Shown: positions 10,443 to 20,427 of the stretch, in pieces
Position numbering within the stretch: position 1 is the first letter of the stretch
Layout of the letters: each line of letters starts with the position of its first letter
From: Enterobacter chuandaensis
Lineage (GTDB): Bacteria; Pseudomonadota; Gammaproteobacteria; Enterobacterales; Enterobacteriaceae
Length of the DNA stretch: 64,000 nt
Assembly (NCBI RefSeq): GCF_003594915.1
Contig: NZ_QZCS01000015.1
Location: forward strand, 1-64,000
Reading direction: 5' to 3'
Position numbers and translations under genes: made by a program
Notes under the pieces: model-generated
Told to the model about the DNA's origin: nothing
What the model saw: only the letters and a program-made list of their open reading frames with translations
The model's database searches: none

Positions 10443-11447
10443 TTAAATAAGAGCCTGCGTTTCAGGGAAGCCGAAACGAATATTTGCGCACTGCATTGCC
10501 TGTGCGGCAGCGCCTTTGAGTAAGTTATCTTCCGCGGCGACCACAATCAGATGCTCGCCCTGCACGGCAAAGCCGATATCGCAGAACGGCAGCCCGACCA
10601 CGTTTTTCAGCGCCGGCACGCCTTTGTCGTACAGACGCACCAGCGGTTTATCCGCATACGCCTGCGTGAAGGCCTCGCTCACCTGCTCTTTGGTCACGCC
10701 CGGCTTCAGGCGGCAGGTGATGGTTTCGAGGATCCCGCGCGGGAAGCTGCCCAGGTGCGGGGTAAAAATCACCTCCGCACCCAGATGGGTGGTGATTTCA
10801 GGGTGATGACGGTGATTAAACACGCCATACGGCTGAAGGCTCACTTCGCAGAAGCTGTTGGAGATAGCGGCCTTGCGCCCTGCACCGCTCACGCCGCTGG
10901 TGGCGTTGATCACCGGCCACTGGCTCAGATCCAGCAGGTCCGCGTCGATCAGCGGCTTCAGGGAAAGCTGCGCCGCCGTCGGGTAGCAGCCCGGCACGGC
11001 AATCAGGTTCGCTTCTTTCAGTTTATCCGCACTCCACTCCGCCAGGCCGTACACCGCTTTTTCAAGCAGATCCGGGTGCTGATGGGTGAAACCGTAATAT
11101 TTTTCGTAGAACGCGCCGTCGTTAACGCGGAACGCGCCGGAGAGATCGAATACCACGCAGCCGGCCGCCAGGAACTGCGGCGCCAGGTCGTGGCTGACCT
11201 CGTGCGCGGTGGCTAAAAACACCACATCGACGCCGTCGGTAAACTCGTTGATGTCAGACATCGGCTGCAGCGGCAGATCGACAATGCCTTTAAGCTGTGG
11301 ATGCAAATCGGAAATTAACTTTCCGGCATCATTGCTTTGCGCTGACACGGTCAAAGCGGTTATGGTCATATGAGGGTGGCGATTTACGTAGCTTACAAGC
11401 TCTGCGCCCGCATAACCGCTAGCGCCTACAATCAGCGTATTCAACAT
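10443..11447 (-). CDS. argC: N-acetyl-gamma-glutamyl-phosphate reductase ArgC
   Basis: NADPH-dependent reduction of acetylglutamyl phosphate, the third arginine step. There are 334 residues, with Rossmann motif [10 protein letters not shown] at residues 8-17 and catalytic Cys154 in PGCYPTA. It is the first gene of argCBH, divergent from argE with only 88 bp between starts, so both promoters are controlled by the shared ArgR operator. Confidence 0.97.
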   Translation of the reverse strand: MLNTLIVGASGYAGAELVSYVNRHPHMTITALTVSAQSNDAGKLISDLHPQLKGIVDLPLQPMSDINEFTDGVDVVFLATAHEVSHDLAPQFLAAGCVVFDLSGAFRVNDGAFYEKYYGFTHQHPDLLEKAVYGLAEWSADKLKEANLIAVPGCYPTAAQLSLKPLIDADLLDLSQWPVINATSGVSGAGRKAAISNSFCEVSLQPYGVFNHRHHPEITTHLGAEVIFTPHLGSFPRGILETITCRLKPGVTKEQVSEAFTQAYADKPLVRLYDKGVPALKNVVGLPFCDIGFAVQGEHLIVVAAEDNLLKGAAAQAMQCANIRFGFPETQALI

Positions 11448-11470
11448 CGGGTTCCTTTATGCTCAACGTT

Positions 11471-11509
11471 AATGTATTTTTATTCACATTTATTGCATGA
11501 ATATTGATA
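11471..11509. promoter_or_regulatory. Paired ARG boxes (ArgR operator) between argC and argE
   Basis: Two 18-bp ARG boxes, AATGTATTTTTATTCACA (11471-11488) and ATTGCATGAATATTGATA (11492-11509), are separated by exactly 3 bp, the standard ArgR hexamer arrangement. Both fit the wnTGAATwwwwATTCAnw pattern with few mismatches. Confidence 0.9.
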
Positions 11510-11535
11510 CTATCACGACCTAAGGTGTGTCAACA

Positions 11536-12687
11536 ATGAAAATGAACTTACCGCCATTTATCGAGATCTACCGCGCCCTGATTGCCACACCGTCCATCAG
11601 TGCGACCGAAGAAGCGCTGGATCAGAGCAATGAGTCTTTAATCAATCTGCTGGCGGGTTGGTTTAGCGATCTTGGGTTTAACGTTGAGGTTCAGCCCGTT
11701 CCCGGAACCCGCCACAAATTTAACCTGCTCGCGAGCACCGGCACCGGCGCGGGCGGCCTGCTGCTGGCTGGTCACACCGACACCGTGCCGTTTGACGATG
11801 GCCGCTGGACGCGCGATCCGTTCACCCTGACCGAGCATGACAATAAGCTCTACGGACTGGGCACCGCCGACATGAAAGGCTTCTTCGCCTTTATCCTTGA
11901 CGCGCTGCGTGACGTGGACGTGACGAAGCTGAAAAAACCGCTCTACATTCTGGCGACCGCCGATGAAGAGACCAGCATGGCGGGCGCGCGCTACTTCTCT
12001 GAAAACACGTCTATTCGCCCGGACTGTGCGATCATCGGCGAGCCAACCTCCCTGCAGCCGATACGCGCGCACAAAGGCCATATTTCTACCGCCGTGCGCG
12101 TGCTGGGCCAGTCCGGGCACTCCAGCGATCCAGCGCGCGGCGTGAACGCCATCGAGCTGATGCATGACGCTATCGGCCGCATCATGGCCCTGCGCGACGA
12201 CCTGAAAGAGCGCTATCACTACGAGGCGTTCACCGTGCCGTATCCGACGCTGAACCTCGGTAGCCTGCACGGCGGCGATGCCTCCAACCGTATCTGCGCC
12301 TGCTGCGAACTGCATATGGACATCCGCCCGCTGCCGGGCATGACGCTGAGCGATCTCGATGGCCTGCTTAACGAAGCGCTGGCCCCGGTGAGCGAGCGCT
12401 GGCCGGGTCGTCTGACGGTCTCCGAACTGCATCCGCCGATCCCGGGCTACGAATGCCCGCCGGACCACCAGCTGGTCGAAGTGGTGGAAAAGCTGCTCGG
12501 TGAGAAAACCGACGTGGTGAACTACTGCACCGAAGCGCCGTTTATTCAAACGCTTTGCCCGACGCTGGTCCTCGGTCCTGGTTCTATCAATCAGGCGCAC
12601 CAGCCGGATGAATATCTGGAAACCCGCTTCATCAAGCCCACCCGCGAACTGATCACCCAGGTTGTGCATCACTTCTGCTGGCATTAA
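11536..12687 (+). CDS. argE: Acetylornithine deacetylase ArgE
   Basis: Zinc hydrolase that releases ornithine from N-acetylornithine. There are 383 residues of the M20 peptidase-like fold. Metal ligands are visible at His80 and Asp82 (GHTDT), Asp112 (GTADMKG) and the acidic pair Glu144/Glu145 (DEET), with a C-terminal metal His in NQAHQPDE. The start at ATG 11536 gives the E. coli length and has AAGGTG upstream; a GTG nine bases earlier is also in frame. It is divergent from argCBH under the same ARG boxes. Confidence 0.96.
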   Translation: MKMNLPPFIEIYRALIATPSISATEEALDQSNESLINLLAGWFSDLGFNVEVQPVPGTRHKFNLLASTGTGAGGLLLAGHTDTVPFDDGRWTRDPFTLTEHDNKLYGLGTADMKGFFAFILDALRDVDVTKLKKPLYILATADEETSMAGARYFSENTSIRPDCAIIGEPTSLQPIRAHKGHISTAVRVLGQSGHSSDPARGVNAIELMHDAIGRIMALRDDLKERYHYEAFTVPYPTLNLGSLHGGDASNRICACCELHMDIRPLPGMTLSDLDGLLNEALAPVSERWPGRLTVSELHPPIPGYECPPDHQLVEVVEKLLGEKTDVVNYCTEAPFIQTLCPTLVLGPGSINQAHQPDEYLETRFIKPTRELITQVVHHFCWH

Positions 12688-12694
12688 AAAACTG

Positions 12695-12745
12695 CCCCCT
12701 CACCCTAACCCTCTCCCCTCTGGGGAGAGAGCAGGGTGAGGGGGG
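12695..12745. repeat. Long GC-rich palindrome (boxC-like) copy A
   Basis: Palindrome built on CCTCACCCTAACCCTCTCC and its reverse complement around a TCTGGGG centre, after argE. The same family occurs near 29574, 45851 and 58235. The name boxC-like is from memory and tentative. Confidence 0.75.
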
Positions 12746-12963
12746 TAAATCCCGCGATCTCCGTCACATTCCCATAAGCATCTCTTATCTGACGCAATGC
12801 GAATTAAATTTCGTAAATTGCGCGCATTTATTCGTTTGCTGAACCGTTTTCGCAGCAATTGACGACGGGGGTTTTACGTGGCTTTATAAAGGGAGATGAC
12901 AAAATAATGTCCAGAAGATTCTCGCCTGGGCATAAACAAAAATGATGGGGTGACTGGGTTTTT

Positions 12964-15615
12964 ATGAACGAACAATATTCCGCGTTGCGTAGTAATGTCA
13001 GTATGCTCGGCAAAGTGCTTGGAGATACCATCAAAGATGCGTTGGGTGAGAACATCCTCGACCGCGTTGAAACCATCCGCAAGCTGTCTAAATCTTCCCG
13101 TGCCGGTAACGAGGCTAGTCGTCAGGAGCTGCTCACCACCTTGCAGAACCTCTCAAACGATGAGCTGCTGCCCGTTGCCCGCGCCTTCAGCCAGTTCCTG
13201 AACCTGGCCAACACCGCTGAGCAATACCACAGCATTTCGCCAAACGGCGAAGCGGCCAGCAACCCGGAAGTCATTGCCCGCACCCTTCGTAAACTGAAAG
13301 ATCAGCCCGACCTCAACGAAGCCACCATCAAAAAAGCGGTGGAGTCGCTTTCGCTGGAACTGGTGCTGACCGCACACCCCACCGAAATTACTCGTCGCAC
13401 CCTGATCCACAAAATGGTGGAAGTGAACACCTGTCTGAAACAGTTGGATAACAAAGACATTGCCGACTACGAACGCAATCAGCTGATGCGCCGTCTGCGC
13501 CAGCTGATTGCCCAGTCCTGGCATACCGATGAAATTCGTAAGCATCGCCCAAGCCCGGTCGACGAAGCCAAATGGGGCTTTGCGGTGGTGGAAAACAGCC
13601 TGTGGGAAGGCGTGCCTAACTACCTGCGCGAGCTAAACGAACAGCTGGAAGAGAACCTGGGCTACCGCCTGCCGGTCGACTTTGTTCCAGTGCGTTTCAC
13701 CTCCTGGATGGGCGGCGACCGCGACGGTAACCCGAACGTGACCGCGGAAATCACCCGCCACGTCCTGCTGCTGAGCCGCTGGAAAGCGACCGACCTGTTC
13801 CTGAAGGATATTCAGGTGCTGATCTCCGAGCTGTCGATGGTTGAAGCGACGCCGGAACTGCGCGCGCTGGCAGGTGAAGAAGGTGCCAGCGAGCCGTACC
13901 GTTTCCTGATGAAAAAACTGCGCGGTCAGCTGATGGCCACTCAGGCCTGGCTGGAAGCGCGCCTAAAAGGCCAGCGCCTGCCAAAACCAGAAGGCCTGCT
14001 CAGTCAGAACGAACAGCTCTGGGAGCCGCTCTACGCCTGCTATAAATCACTGCAGGCCTGTGGCATGGGCATCATCGCTAACGGCGAACTGCTCGACACC
14101 CTGCGCCGCGTGAAGTGTTTCGGCGTGCCGCTGGTGCGTATCGACGTGCGTCAGGAAAGTACCCGTCATACAGAAGCCCTTGGCGAGCTGACCCGCTATC
14201 TCGGCATCGGCGACTATGAAAGCTGGTCCGAAGCCGACAAACAGGCCTTCCTGATCCGCGAGTTGAACTCCAAGCGCCCTCTGCTGCCGCGCAACTGGGA
14301 GCCAAGCAACGACACCCGCGAGGTGCTCAACACCTGTAAAGCGATCGTTGACGCGCCGAAAGGATCGGTGGCCGCCTATGTGATCTCCATGGCGAAAACC
14401 CCGTCCGACGTGCTGGGCGTTCACCTGCTGCTGAAAGAAGCGGGAATCGACTACGCTCTGCCGGTCGCCCCGCTGTTTGAGACCCTCGACGACCTGAACA
14501 ACGCCAACGACGTCATGACCCAGCTGCTGAACATCGACTGGTATCGCGGCTTTATTCAGGGCAAACAGATGGTGATGATTGGCTATTCTGACTCCGCTAA
14601 AGACGCGGGCGTGATGGCGGCATCCTGGGCGCAGTATCAGGCGCAGGACGCACTGATCAAAACCTGCGAGAAAGCCGGTATTGAGCTGACCCTGTTCCAT
14701 GGGCGCGGCGGCTCCATTGGCCGCGGCGGTGCGCCTGCTCACGCGGCGCTGCTCTCTCAACCACCTGGAAGCCTGAAAGGCGGCCTGCGCGTGACCGAGC
14801 AGGGCGAGATGATCCGCTTCAAGTATGGCCTGCCGGAAGTGACCATCAGCAGCCTGTCGCTCTATACCAGCGCGATCCTGGAAGCAAACCTACTGCCACC
14901 GCCGGAGCCAAAAGAGTCCTGGTGCCGCATCATGGACGAGCTGTCAGATATCTCCTGCGATCTGTACCGCGGTTACGTGCGTGAAAACAAAGACTTCGTC
15001 CCTTACTTCCGTTCAGCCACGCCTGAGCAGGAGCTGGGTAAACTGCCGCTGGGCTCACGTCCTGCAAAGCGTCGCCCAACCGGTGGCGTCGAGTCCCTGC
15101 GTGCGATTCCGTGGATCTTCGCCTGGACGCAGAACCGCCTGATGCTGCCCGCCTGGCTGGGTGCCGGTGCCGCGCTGCAAAAAGTGGTGGAAGACGGCAA
15201 GCAAAACGAACTGGAAACCATGTGCCGCGACTGGCCGTTCTTCTCTACCCGTCTGGGGATGCTGGAGATGGTCTTCTCGAAAGCCGACCTCTGGCTGGCG
15301 GAATACTACGATCAGCGCCTGGTGAAACCGGAGCTGTGGACGCTGGGTAAAGAGCTGCGCGAGCTGCTGGAAGACGACATCAAAGTGGTGCTGGACATCG
15401 CCAACGACTCGCACCTGATGGCGGATCTGCCGTGGATCGCCGAGTCTATCCAGCTGCGTAACATCTACACCGACCCGTTGAACGTTTTGCAGGCTGAACT
15501 GCTGCACCGTTCCCGTCTGGCGGAAGAGGAAGGTAAAGAGCCTGATCCGCGCGTTGAACAGGCGCTGATGGTGACGATTGCAGGCGTTGCGGCGGGTATG
15601 CGTAACACCGGTTAA
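12964..15615 (+). CDS. ppc: Phosphoenolpyruvate carboxylase Ppc
   Basis: Carboxylates PEP to oxaloacetate, replenishing the TCA cycle. There are 883 residues, identical in length to E. coli. Catalytic His138 lies in VLTAHPTEI, the bicarbonate/PEP glycine-rich loop is [14 protein letters not shown], and the protein ends in the conserved RNTG. A 276-bp upstream gap holds a boxC-like repeat and probably the promoter. Downstream is a REP pair. There is no eptC between ppc and yijO, unlike E. coli K-12. Confidence 0.98.
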   Translation: MNEQYSALRSNVSMLGKVLGDTIKDALGENILDRVETIRKLSKSSRAGNEASRQELLTTLQNLSNDELLPVARAFSQFLNLANTAEQYHSISPNGEAASNPEVIARTLRKLKDQPDLNEATIKKAVESLSLELVLTAHPTEITRRTLIHKMVEVNTCLKQLDNKDIADYERNQLMRRLRQLIAQSWHTDEIRKHRPSPVDEAKWGFAVVENSLWEGVPNYLRELNEQLEENLGYRLPVDFVPVRFTSWMGGDRDGNPNVTAEITRHVLLLSRWKATDLFLKDIQVLISELSMVEATPELRALAGEEGASEPYRFLMKKLRGQLMATQAWLEARLKGQRLPKPEGLLSQNEQLWEPLYACYKSLQACGMGIIANGELLDTLRRVKCFGVPLVRIDVRQESTRHTEALGELTRYLGIGDYESWSEADKQAFLIRELNSKRPLLPRNWEPSNDTREVLNTCKAIVDAPKGSVAAYVISMAKTPSDVLGVHLLLKEAGIDYALPVAPLFETLDDLNNANDVMTQLLNIDWYRGFIQGKQMVMIGYSDSAKDAGVMAASWAQYQAQDALIKTCEKAGIELTLFHGRGGSIGRGGAPAHAALLSQPPGSLKGGLRVTEQGEMIRFKYGLPEVTISSLSLYTSAILEANLLPPPEPKESWCRIMDELSDISCDLYRGYVRENKDFVPYFRSATPEQELGKLPLGSRPAKRRPTGGVESLRAIPWIFAWTQNRLMLPAWLGAGAALQKVVEDGKQNELETMCRDWPFFSTRLGMLEMVFSKADLWLAEYYDQRLVKPELWTLGKELRELLEDDIKVVLDIANDSHLMADLPWIAESIQLRNIYTDPLNVLQAELLHRSRLAEEEGKEPDPRVEQALMVTIAGVAAGMRNTG

Positions 15616-15622
15616 TGCTTTA

Positions 15623-15691
15623 TGCCCGGCGGCGCTGCGATTACACGGGCCTACGACAGGTAGGCCGGGTAAGCGTTAGCGCCACCCGGCA
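15623..15691. repeat. REP pair (BIME) between ppc and yijO
   Basis: Two inverted REP units: TGCCCGGCGGCGCTGCG...CGGGCCTAC and GTAGGCCGGGTAAGCGTTAG...CACCCGGCA. They end about 20 bp before the yijO start. Confidence 0.85.
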
Positions 15692-15710
15692 ATACCCTGG
15701 TATCCACACC

Positions 15711-16559
15711 ATGCACCACGACATCGCCCACATTCTGACAGACCTGATTAACGGCACGACACCGCTGCGTCAGGTGCATTTTGCAAACCCAGCCATCTCA
15801 GCACCCGACCTTGCCTTACAGGTTGATTTCCCACGTCTGGAGATCGTGCTCGACGGTTCGGTGAAAGACCAGGCTGCTTCCGTTTTACAGCAGGGTGATG
15901 TTTTATACGTCCCGTCTGGCGGCTGGAACGATCCGCAATGGCAAACGCCCGCGACGACGTTGAGCATCCTGTTTGGCAAACAGCAGCTTGGGTTTAGTCT
16001 TTTGCACTGGGATGGTGTTGAAGTGCGTAACCTGGCAAAGCAGCACGTTGCTCGCCGTGGCCCCCGCATTGGCTCCTTCCTGCTACAGACGCTTCATGAA
16101 ATGCAGATGCAGCCGCACGAGCAACAAACCGCACGGCTGATTATTGCCAGCCTGCTCAGCCACTGCGTCGATTTGCTGGGTAGTCAGATCCAGACCGCCT
16201 CGCGCAGCCAGGCCCTGTTTGAAGCCATTCGCGTTTATATTGATGAACATTATGCGACTCCGCTAACCCGGGAATCCGTCGCCCAGGCGTTTTATATCTC
16301 TCCGAACTATTTATCGCATCTTTTTCAGAAAACAGGTGCGGTAGGTTTTAATGAATACCTGACCCATACCCGGCTGGAGCACGCGCGTCAGCTGCTGAAA
16401 GGGTATGATTTAAAGGTGAAGGAGGTGGCGCATGCCTGCGGGTTTGTCGACAGTAACTACTTCTGCCGCTTATTCCGTAAAAATACGGAACGTTCGCCGT
16501 CAGAGTACCGTCGCCAGTATCACAGCCAGCTGACAGGGAAAGCGGTCAGTCCAGAATGA
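15711..16559 (+). CDS. yijO: AraC-family transcriptional regulator YijO
   Basis: A 282-residue regulator with an N-terminal cupin-like ligand domain and a C-terminal double HTH (about 185-275; SPNYLSHLFQKTG and VDSNYFCRLFRKNT with the PSEYR ending). The start at MHHDIAHIL follows homologues; the open frame extends upstream through the REP pair, which is unlikely to be translated. Targets are unknown. Its last 14 bp overlap convergent frwD, and its constant position beside the frw/pfl genes makes it a candidate regulator of them (inference). Confidence 0.92.
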   Translation: MHHDIAHILTDLINGTTPLRQVHFANPAISAPDLALQVDFPRLEIVLDGSVKDQAASVLQQGDVLYVPSGGWNDPQWQTPATTLSILFGKQQLGFSLLHWDGVEVRNLAKQHVARRGPRIGSFLLQTLHEMQMQPHEQQTARLIIASLLSHCVDLLGSQIQTASRSQALFEAIRVYIDEHYATPLTRESVAQAFYISPNYLSHLFQKTGAVGFNEYLTHTRLEHARQLLKGYDLKVKEVAHACGFVDSNYFCRLFRKNTERSPSEYRRQYHSQLTGKAVSPE

Positions 16560-16902
16560 CCTGAGTATGCTGCGGCGCGGATACCATTTTTCGTACTGCA
16601 GCCATTACCTTGTGCGGATCTCGCAGGAAAGCATTAATCCCGCACTTCACATAGCGGCAGGATTCAAAGCGCTCGCTGCCCGCCAGCTCAATATCCGTGA
16701 TAAGCAATACGACATCAGCGCGCCGGATATCATCCTCCGTCAACTCACTTTCAATGCCTAACGCCCCCTGCGTCTCAATGCGGGCTGACCATTTCTCCTG
16801 CTGGCAAATCCGCTCCAGCCGTTCTGCGGCCATGTAAGTATGCGCCACGCCGCTTACGCACGCGGTTACCGCCACCAGATAACGCCCTGCCGTTATTGTC
16901 AT
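16546..16902 (-). CDS. frwD: PTS fructose-like EIIB component FrwD
   Basis: Cytoplasmic phosphocarrier with 118 residues. The phosphorylated cysteine lies in VTACVSGVAHTYMAA, the EIIB-Fru active-site motif also present in FrwB. I choose the ATG at 16900-16902 because a strong GGGAGG ribosome-binding site sits 6 nt upstream, inside the pflC end; a TTG two codons earlier is also open. It is the last gene of frwC-frwB-pflD-pflC-frwD. Two EIIB paralogues with one EIIC is typical of this locus. Confidence 0.92.
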   Translation of the reverse strand: MTITAGRYLVAVTACVSGVAHTYMAAERLERICQQEKWSARIETQGALGIESELTEDDIRRADVVLLITDIELAGSERFESCRYVKCGINAFLRDPHKVMAAVRKMVSAPQHTQVILD

Positions 16903-16904
16903 TT

Positions 16905-17780
16905 TCAACCTCCCACGGTGACATGAAACCCTTTACGTTCCGCCATACTGCGCAGGAAAGCAACGTCGTCAGTTGTCGGAGGTATCACCTCCCGCATCGA
17001 CCATTGTTGCCCAAGCAGGCGGTATTTTGGTTCGCCATACGTGTGAAACGGTAATAGATGCAGCTGACGTATCCCTGTAGGCAGCAAAAACGCCAGCACG
17101 CGCGCCATGTTGGTTTCCGTCAGCGTATAGCCAGGAATAAGCGGTACACGGGGGATGATATTTATGCCTTCCGCCACCAGTTGCCTGACGTTTTCCAGCA
17201 CTCTGGGCAGATTCACCGCCGTCACCGAACGCGCCTGCTCAGGATCCATAATCTTCAGGTCAAAGAGTACTTCATCGCACTGGCGTGCCAGCGGTAGCAA
17301 TCGTGACAGGGGCGCATCTCCCGCCGTCTCAATCGCGGTGCGAATACCGTAGCGGCGCAAACGCGCAAGCAACTGGGTCGCAAAGGTGGCCTGCATCAAT
17401 ACTTCCCCTCCCGACAGCGTCACTCCGCCGCCCGAAGAGCGAAAGAACACATCGTCTTTCATCACCTCGCGTGCAAGTTCGTCCAGCGTCACGTCGCGTC
17501 CGATGCGCTCAAACGCGCCGGACGGACATTCTTCCACATCACGCAGACAGGGTGTGCAGTGCAAACATTTACTCTCCCGACGAACCGTCTCCATTTTCGG
17601 GGAGATCGACTCCGGGTTAGCACACCACGGGCAGCGGTGAGGGCAGCCTTTAAAAAAGACCACCGTGCGAATCCCCGCCCCGTCGTTTAACGAATAGCGC
17701 TGAATATTGAAAATACGCGCCACGTCGGCGCGTGTTTCAACGACGTTACAGCTGATGCGCGGTGCGGCGGATAATGTCAT
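16905..17780 (-). CDS. pflC: Glycyl-radical-enzyme activating enzyme PflC (radical SAM)
   Basis: Activates its partner PflD by abstracting hydrogen from a glycine using SAM. There are 291 residues. The radical-SAM cluster motif CPHRCPWC lies near residue 50 within FKGCPHRCPWCANP, followed by an auxiliary ferredoxin-like Cys cluster (CLHCTPCLRDVEECPSG) and the SGGGVTLSGGEVL motif. The start ATG at 17778-17780 gives family length and overlaps the pflD 3' end by 35 bp, pointing to translational coupling. frwD follows after 2 bp. Confidence 0.93.
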   Translation of the reverse strand: MTLSAAPRISCNVVETRADVARIFNIQRYSLNDGAGIRTVVFFKGCPHRCPWCANPESISPKMETVRRESKCLHCTPCLRDVEECPSGAFERIGRDVTLDELAREVMKDDVFFRSSGGGVTLSGGEVLMQATFATQLLARLRRYGIRTAIETAGDAPLSRLLPLARQCDEVLFDLKIMDPEQARSVTAVNLPRVLENVRQLVAEGINIIPRVPLIPGYTLTETNMARVLAFLLPTGIRQLHLLPFHTYGEPKYRLLGQQWSMREVIPPTTDDVAFLRSMAERKGFHVTVGG

Positions 17781-20040
17781 CCTGGATCTCCTTCGACAGC
17801 TCAACAAAGAAGGCGCTGTATCCGGCAACGCGCACCACCAGCCCGGCAAAATCCTGCGGACGCTGCTGCGCTTCACGCAGTGTTTCCGCGTTCACCACGT
17901 TGAACTGGATGTGTTGCAACTTAAGCTGCGTGAACGCACGCAGGAAATCCGCCAGCTTTTGCAGCCCAGCGTCGCCTTCAAGCGTCGCCGGTGTGAATTT
18001 AACGTTTAGCAGCGTACCGTTAGATAACAGATAGTTATCCAGCTTACTCACCGATTTGAGTACCGCGGTTGGACCCTGCATATCTTGCCCAAGCATCGGT
18101 GAGAGCCCGCCGTCCGCCAGTTGCTCACCGGCAAAGCGTCCATCCGGTGTAGCCCCCACCACCGCCCCCAACGGCACATGTGCCGATACGGTATAAGAGC
18201 CCGGCGTAAACTGCCCGCCGCGCGGGTTACGGTATTTTTCGACCTCTTTGCAGTAGTGGCGCAGCAGTTCCGCGCTGATGTTGTCGACATCATCGATATC
18301 ATTGCCGTACTTTTCGAAGCGATTGATCAGCCTTGCTCGCACTTTTTCGCCCTCCGGGGTGGCAAAGTTCGCTTTTAACACGGCTAAGAGCTCATCAAAA
18401 CTTAAGCGTTGCTGTTCAAAGACCAGCCCTTTCAGGGCGTGTAAGGAATCACTCAGGTTGGCTATTCCGATCCCCTGTACGCCAGAGAAGTTATAGCACG
18501 CCCCGCCGTCGGTAATATCTTTCCCGGATTCAAGGCAATCGCTTATGAATGAAGAGAGTAACGGCACTGGCGCCCAGTCGCGATGACCGATATCGCAGAT
18601 ATTGCTCCCCTCGACCATTAGCGCAATGTAGTGATTAATTTTTACGCGAATATGCTCCAGCAAGCCTTCATAACTCAGCGCTGCGTTGCCTTCGTTCTCC
18701 TGCATCGCGATTTCCATCACTTTCAGCAGGTTAAACATGGCGATATCGTGCAGACCGTAGGTTTTACCAGGAATAGACAGCTCAACACAGCCGACGACAG
18801 CGTAATCACGCGCGTCCTCCAGCGACACGCCGCGATTCAGGAAGGCAGGCACCACCACTTCATCGTTAAAAATTTGCGGAATACCCGTTCCCAGGCGGAT
18901 TGTCTCTGCGGTTTTCAGCAGGAAAGGTCTGTCGATCAGTTCATTCACCCGCACGCCGAGGTTCGGTTGAGGAAGCTGAACGCTCTGGTAGGCATCCAGG
19001 CACAGGAAGGAGAGCATGTTTACCGCGCTACGGCCGTTCTCCGTCAGGCCGCCTAACAGTGCGGTATACCCGGTCGGGAACCCGGCGAAATAGCGGGCGC
19101 TGCTGGTCGATCGTAAAAGCACCACGTCATTGCACTTCACCCACAGCGATTCCAGAATCTCTTTCAGGAACGCGGGCTCCTCGCCCTGTGAGAGCGAGGC
19201 CTGATAAAACGGCAGCATGTACTGGTCAAAGCGCCCGATGGAGAGCGAGCTGGCGTTGGATTCGTACTGCAAAATGACGTTCATGTACCAGAAAAGCTGA
19301 CACGCCTGCCAGAACGTCTGTGGCTTATGCTGCGCGTTGTGCCGCGAGATGTCGGCAATTGTCAGCAGTTCCTCGCGGCGCGGCGCATCGCTGACACGGG
19401 CCAGTTCTTCAGCCAGCGCCGTGTAGCGCAAAATATGGCGCTGAGAAGCCTCAAGCAGGATCAGCGCCGCAGCATAAAAGGTGTTATGGGGATCGCGGGC
19501 GCAGTGTTCACGCAGTTCCTCCACCAGCGCGCCCAGGCCATTATTGAGCAGGCGCGGATAATCAATAATGATATGCCCCTGCCCTTTATCCGTCTGGTTG
19601 ACGCTAAAAATCTGCGTCCCTACCGCGATTTTCACCTCATCCGTCATCTGGCTGTTGATGAAATCCTTCATCGACCGGTTTTCCCAGTAGGGATACAGCA
19701 CGTCACGGTAAGTCTGCTTATCCTCATCGCTGATTTCAAAGCGGTCCTGCGGACGGGTCGCGAACTGATCCAGCTCCTTAAGCAGCCAGTACGGATCCAT
19801 CTCCGGAGACATAATCCCTGCTCGCGGTTTAACGGTGCGGTTCCCGGCAATCAGTTCCTCATCACGAATCGCGATATTTACATGGTCGAGTATGTACGCC
19901 GTCGCTTTCGCGCGCCGGATAATCACCGGCTCGCCTTCCGTCTGTTGGTGGCTGGCCGTATAGAGCAAAGCGCGCTCAAGCGAGATTTCACGCGGGCTGG
20001 CAAAAAGGGCGTCTTTCAAACGCTGGGTACGATTCGTCAT
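17746..20040 (-). CDS. pflD: Glycyl radical enzyme PflD (pyruvate formate-lyase-like)
   Basis: A 764-residue glycyl radical enzyme. The radical glycine sits in VRVAGYSAFF near the C-terminus and the thiyl cysteine in VVGCVEL in mid-protein. The sequence is closer to the dehydratase/lyase subgroup (glycerol or choline lyase-like) than to PflB. The real substrate is unknown; the E. coli name is historical. The start at MTNRTQRLK matches homologues; an upstream frame would read through a GC hairpin. It is encoded with its activase PflC and a fructose-type PTS, so a sugar-phosphate-derived substrate is plausible (inference). Confidence 0.92.
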   Translation of the reverse strand: MTNRTQRLKDALFASPREISLERALLYTASHQQTEGEPVIIRRAKATAYILDHVNIAIRDEELIAGNRTVKPRAGIMSPEMDPYWLLKELDQFATRPQDRFEISDEDKQTYRDVLYPYWENRSMKDFINSQMTDEVKIAVGTQIFSVNQTDKGQGHIIIDYPRLLNNGLGALVEELREHCARDPHNTFYAAALILLEASQRHILRYTALAEELARVSDAPRREELLTIADISRHNAQHKPQTFWQACQLFWYMNVILQYESNASSLSIGRFDQYMLPFYQASLSQGEEPAFLKEILESLWVKCNDVVLLRSTSSARYFAGFPTGYTALLGGLTENGRSAVNMLSFLCLDAYQSVQLPQPNLGVRVNELIDRPFLLKTAETIRLGTGIPQIFNDEVVVPAFLNRGVSLEDARDYAVVGCVELSIPGKTYGLHDIAMFNLLKVMEIAMQENEGNAALSYEGLLEHIRVKINHYIALMVEGSNICDIGHRDWAPVPLLSSFISDCLESGKDITDGGACYNFSGVQGIGIANLSDSLHALKGLVFEQQRLSFDELLAVLKANFATPEGEKVRARLINRFEKYGNDIDDVDNISAELLRHYCKEVEKYRNPRGGQFTPGSYTVSAHVPLGAVVGATPDGRFAGEQLADGGLSPMLGQDMQGPTAVLKSVSKLDNYLLSNGTLLNVKFTPATLEGDAGLQKLADFLRAFTQLKLQHIQFNVVNAETLREAQQRPQDFAGLVVRVAGYSAFFVELSKEIQDDIIRRTAHQL

Positions 20041-20060
20041 GAGGGAACTCCTGTAACGGT

Positions 20061-20088
20061 AAAACGACCCCGCCCCAAAGGGCGGGGG
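20061..20088 (-). terminator. GC hairpin with short U-run between frwB and pflD (possible attenuator)
   Basis: On the minus strand CCCCGCCC pairs with GGGGCGGGG across a 3-nt loop and is followed by TCGTTTTACC. It sits 20-50 bp before the pflD start in the middle of an operon, so it could partially terminate transcription or protect the upstream mRNA. Its function is inference. Confidence 0.55.
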
Positions 20089-20092
20089 AGCA

Positions 20093-20413
20093 TCAGGCGG
20101 TTTGCGCCAGGTGGGCATCAATCTTGTTCATGATGGCGTCGGCGCGTTTTACCGCGTCGCTGATGTTGACGCGTACAATGGTTTTCCCGACAAAGCGCTC
20201 TTCGAATTTAATGCCAATATCCTTGGTCAGGATCACCATATCCGCGGCGGCAACGTCTTCTGCCGTCAGCTCATTCTCAAGACCAATCGACCCTTGCGTT
20301 TCTACCTTCACTTCCCAGCCTTTCGCTTTAGCGGCGCTTTCCAGCGCTTCGGCAGCCATATAGGTATGGGCAACGCCAGACGGACATGCGGTTACTGCGA
20401 TAATTCGGGCCAT
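20093..20413 (-). CDS. frwB: PTS fructose-like EIIB component FrwB
   Basis: Cytoplasmic phosphocarrier of 106 residues, the standard length. The phosphorylation site Cys10 lies in VTACPSGVAHTYMAA. It receives phosphate from the EIIA domain of PtsA and passes it to the sugar at FrwC. It is paralogous to FrwD. It lies 14 bp downstream of frwC, and is separated from pflD by a GC hairpin. Confidence 0.95.
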   Translation of the reverse strand: MARIIAVTACPSGVAHTYMAAEALESAAKAKGWEVKVETQGSIGLENELTAEDVAAADMVILTKDIGIKFEERFVGKTIVRVNISDAVKRADAIMNKIDAHLAQTA

Positions 20414-20427
20414 GTTCTCTTCCTCAC

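Noticed and set aside
11638-12684. 348-codon antisense ORF opposite argE
   Set aside because: Shadow of a GC-rich gene; no start signal and no recognisable fold.
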